From: DATCIH01 sp036507955
Lineage (GTDB): Bacteria; Bacillota; Clostridia; Clostridiales; Clostridiaceae
NCBI GenBank assembly: GCA_036507955.1
Contig: DATCIH010000189.1
Span: forward strand, 1-17,274
Length of the DNA: 17,274 bases
Direction: 5' to 3'
A program made the translations under genes and the position numbers. Of the stretch, positions 15,018 through 17,274 are shown piece by piece; within the stretch, counting starts at the first letter, position 1, and each line of letters begins with the position of its first letter. The notes under the pieces are model-generated. The model was not told the origin of the DNA, made no database searches, and saw nothing but the letters and a program-made list of their open reading frames with translations.

Positions 15018-16523
15018 GTGAGAAAAATGGATGGTAGGGTATATTTAGTTGGAGCTGGAACCGGGGATGAGGAGCTGATAACTCTAAAAGCCTTAAGGCT
15101 AATCAAGGAAGCGGATGTAATTGTCTTTGATAGACTCATTAATGAGAATTTGTTATGTTACTCTAATGAAAGCTGTGAGCTAATTAATGTTGGAAAAGCT
15201 TCAAATAATCATACACTTCCTCAAGAGAAAATAAATCAATTGCTATATGATAAAGCTATAGCAGGCAATATAGTTGTTCGGTTAAAAGGGGGAGACCCCT
15301 TTGTTTTTGGTAGAGGCGGGGAAGAAGGCATATTTTTAAAGGAAAGAGAAATATACTTTGAAGTTGTACCTGGAATATCTTCTTTATCTGGAGTAACAGC
15401 TTATGCTGGAATACCAATAACACATAGGGGAGTATCCAATGAATTTCATGTTTTTACCGGTCATGAAAAAGGCGAAGCTAATATTGATTTTAATATTATC
15501 TCAAAACTAAAGGGAACTTTGATTTTCTATATGGGCTTAGCAAATATAAAAATGATTGCCCGAGGTCTAATACAAGGTGGTATGAGCGAACACACACCTA
15601 TAGCCGTTATTTCCAAGGGTACCTATGGAGATCAAAGGACAGTAATTAGCGATTTAACATCTATTGGTGAAAATATAGAAGGAATTGTGTCCCCAGCTCT
15701 TATAGTAGTTGGTGAGACGATTTCGCTTCGGGACCAATTAAATTGGTTTGAAGAACTACCCCTCTTTGGAAAGACAATATTGGTAACTAGGCATAAAGAG
15801 AAAAATGGTAGCTTAAGAAGCAAGTTAGAGCAGATAGGGGCTAGAGTACATTCTATTAATACAATTGACTTTAAGCCTATGGAGGCGGGGAGCGAACTTT
15901 ACCAAGTATTTGATAATATTTCAAACTTCAATTATTTAGTTTTTAATAGCGCTAATGGAGTAAAGTACTTTATAGAAGGATTCATAAAATATAAAAAGGA
16001 TATCCGAGGATTAGGTGCTTTAAAGCTAGTAGCCATAGGTGAGGTTACTAAAAATAAAATAGAAGAGTATTATTTATCTGTTAATATTGTTTTTGATGGA
16101 GCCTCTTCAGAAGAATATATAAATCTCCTAAAAAGGAAATTGAAACCAGAGGATGAGGTGGGAATAGTCACCTCTGATATTAGCAGCAAAGAAAAATATG
16201 AAGGATTAAAAAGTTATTGCAGGAAACTTAAAGTCATAGATGCTTACAGAACAATAGCTTTAAAGATTCCTATAGAAGAGAGCTATAAGGTAGCTAACTC
16301 AGACATTATTACTTTTCATAGCCCTTCCGCAGTTAAAAGCTTCTTTAAATATTTGGAGAGTAATAAGCTTAATATAAATTTAGAGGGAAAAGTTTTCATA
16401 GCTGTAGGAACAACTACCGCCCAGGAGCTTAAAAAAAGAAGCCTTAAAAATATTAGAATTGCAATAACACCCAAGGATGAAGGTGTTATTAACGCAATAT
16501 TAGAAAACTTGAGAGAAGGTTAA
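15018..16523 (+). CDS. cobA-hemD: Fused uroporphyrinogen-III C-methyltransferase / uroporphyrinogen-III synthase
   Basis: The 501-residue protein carries two enzymes. Residues 1-245 are the SAM-dependent uroporphyrinogen-III methyltransferase: GAGTGDEELITLKALR (12-27), ADVIVFDRL, VRLKGGDPFVFGRGGEE (87-103), VVPGISS and AYAGIPITHRG. Residues about 250-501 are uroporphyrinogen-III synthase: KTILVTRHKEKNGSLRSKLE, FNYLVFNSANGVKYF, ITFHSPSAVKSFF and AVGTTTAQEL. The fusion closes the ring of hydroxymethylbilane and then methylates it to precorrin-2, feeding the precorrin-2 dehydrogenase. This fusion is well known in clostridia and directs flow to siroheme and cobalamin. The start is uncertain: GTG 15018 or ATG 15027. 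Both give the expected N-terminus and neither has a strong ribosome binding site, so expression may depend on coupling to hemC. Confidence 0.94.
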   Translation: MRKMDGRVYLVGAGTGDEELITLKALRLIKEADVIVFDRLINENLLCYSNESCELINVGKASNNHTLPQEKINQLLYDKAIAGNIVVRLKGGDPFVFGRGGEEGIFLKEREIYFEVVPGISSLSGVTAYAGIPITHRGVSNEFHVFTGHEKGEANIDFNIISKLKGTLIFYMGLANIKMIARGLIQGGMSEHTPIAVISKGTYGDQRTVISDLTSIGENIEGIVSPALIVVGETISLRDQLNWFEELPLFGKTILVTRHKEKNGSLRSKLEQIGARVHSINTIDFKPMEAGSELYQVFDNISNFNYLVFNSANGVKYFIEGFIKYKKDIRGLGALKLVAIGEVTKNKIEEYYLSVNIVFDGASSEEYINLLKRKLKPEDEVGIVTSDISSKEKYEGLKSYCRKLKVIDAYRTIALKIPIEESYKVANSDIITFHSPSAVKSFFKYLESNKLNINLEGKVFIAVGTTTAQELKKRSLKNIRIAITPKDEGVINAILENLREG

Positions 16524-16527
16524 TTTA

Positions 16528-17274
16528 ATGATTTATAGAGGAAGAAGATTAAGAAGGACTAGTGCCCTTCGCTCCTTAGTAAGGGAAACTACTATTGCAG
16601 TGGAGGATTTTATTTATCCTATTTTTGTAATAGAGGGAGAAAATAAAAAGGAACCTATACCATCTTTAGAGGGCCAATTTTATTATTCTGTAGATAAACT
16701 AAAAGAAGAAATAGAAGAACTCGTAGCCTTAGGTATAAAGGGGGTACTATTATTTGGTCTTCCAGAAACTAAGGATGCATGTGGTTCCTCCGCTTACGAT
16801 AGTCAAGGGGTAGTTCAAAGAGCGGTTAGGAAAATCAAAGAGTACTTTCCGGAGGTATTAGTGGTTACGGATGTTTGTCTCTGCGAATATACTTCTCATG
16901 GCCACTGTGGTGTGTGGGAGGGAGGCATTGTAGATAATGACAAAACCTTAGAGCTTTTAGGTAAAGTTGCCTTATCTCATGCAGCAGCTGGAGCGGATAT
17001 TATCGCACCTTCTGATATGATGGACGGTAGGGTTGCCTTTATAAGGAATTTACTTGATAGGGAAGGCTTTCAGGATATTTCAATAATGTCCTACTCCGTA
17101 AAATTTTCCTCAGCTTTCTATGGTCCCTTTAGAGAGGCTGCAAAATCAGCTCCTTCCTCAGGCGATAGAAAATCCTATCCAATGGATTTTTGTAATGCTA
17201 GGGAAGCGGTTAAAGAAGCAAGCTGGGATATTGAAGAAGGGGCAGATATCATTATGGTAAAGCCGGCCATGAGC
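16528..17274 (+). CDS. hemB: Porphobilinogen synthase (delta-aminolevulinate dehydratase), 3' end outside window
   Basis: The frame is open from ATG 16528 to the window edge (249 residues of about 320), so the gene is partial at its 3' end. The enzyme condenses two 5-aminolevulinate molecules to porphobilinogen. The sequence reads RGRRLRRTSALRSLVRET, DFIYPIFVIEG, GVLLFGLPETKD and VVTDVCLCEYTSHGHCG, with Cys117, Cys119 and Cys127 as a zinc-type site. SDMMDGRVAFIR, YSVKFSSAFYGPFREAA (Schiff-base Lys192) and IIMVKP (Schiff-base Lys245) follow. It begins 4 bp after the preceding stop, with GAGAGAAGG as ribosome binding site, and is the fifth gene of the operon seen here. It acts earlier in the pathway than hemC, so gene order does not follow reaction order. 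No aminomutase (hemL) gene is seen; it may lie further right. Confidence 0.96.
   Translation, partial: MIYRGRRLRRTSALRSLVRETTIAVEDFIYPIFVIEGENKKEPIPSLEGQFYYSVDKLKEEIEELVALGIKGVLLFGLPETKDACGSSAYDSQGVVQRAVRKIKEYFPEVLVVTDVCLCEYTSHGHCGVWEGGIVDNDKTLELLGKVALSHAAAGADIIAPSDMMDGRVAFIRNLLDREGFQDISIMSYSVKFSSAFYGPFREAAKSAPSSGDRKSYPMDFCNAREAVKEASWDIEEGADIIMVKPAMS

Noticed and set aside
1..17274. CRISPR array, tRNA, rRNA, phage integrase or attachment site
   Set aside because: No regularly spaced repeats, cloverleaf sequence, rRNA segments or integrase frames were found by eye.

Overview
The window is AT-rich DNA with strong AGGAGG-type ribosome binding sites and ATG, TTG and GTG starts. Its gene content is typical of Clostridium or a close relative (Bacillota); the assignment rests on codon bias and gene families, not on a marker gene.

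Left accessory part (1-4400). A terminator is followed by an unrecognised multi-pass membrane protein whose 5' end looks cut off. Next, on the minus strand, is an Rpn-family PD-(D/E)XK nuclease gene. Directly beyond its stop codon lies a compact region with several long-range helices that resembles the HEARO/omega RNA of IscB-type IS200/IS605 elements, but no IscB gene is present. A gene-poor stretch (2173-2553) carries short repeats like an insertion-sequence end. Then come a secreted or membrane-anchored protein of unknown function and a second membrane-protein gene broken by a 16-bp tandem duplication and an ATG-to-ACG start change.

Middle part (4440-9760). A DUF1801/YdhG-like gene and a large GHL6-type glycoside hydrolase-like gene are intact. 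They are followed by a run of decaying genes: a small conserved-family gene with an early stop and a frameshift, fused in frame to an AHSA1/SRPBCC gene; a two-domain PhnB/VOC gene with a TAG at codon 14; and a YhcG-type nuclease gene with a nonsense codon and a deletion that removes its catalytic core.

Right part (9808-17274). A minus-strand operon encodes a polar amino acid ABC transporter (substrate-binding lipoprotein, permease, ATPase). Divergent from it is a tetrapyrrole operon: precorrin-2 dehydrogenase, hemA, hemC, a cobA-hemD fusion, and hemB running off the end. Together they convert glutamyl-tRNA to 5-aminolevulinate, porphobilinogen, hydroxymethylbilane, uroporphyrinogen III, precorrin-2 and sirohydrochlorin, which feeds siroheme and/or cobalamin. 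All these genes look intact, in contrast with the eroded middle section. The most interesting items are the orphan omega-RNA-like region beside the Rpn nuclease gene and the cluster of independent gene lesions.
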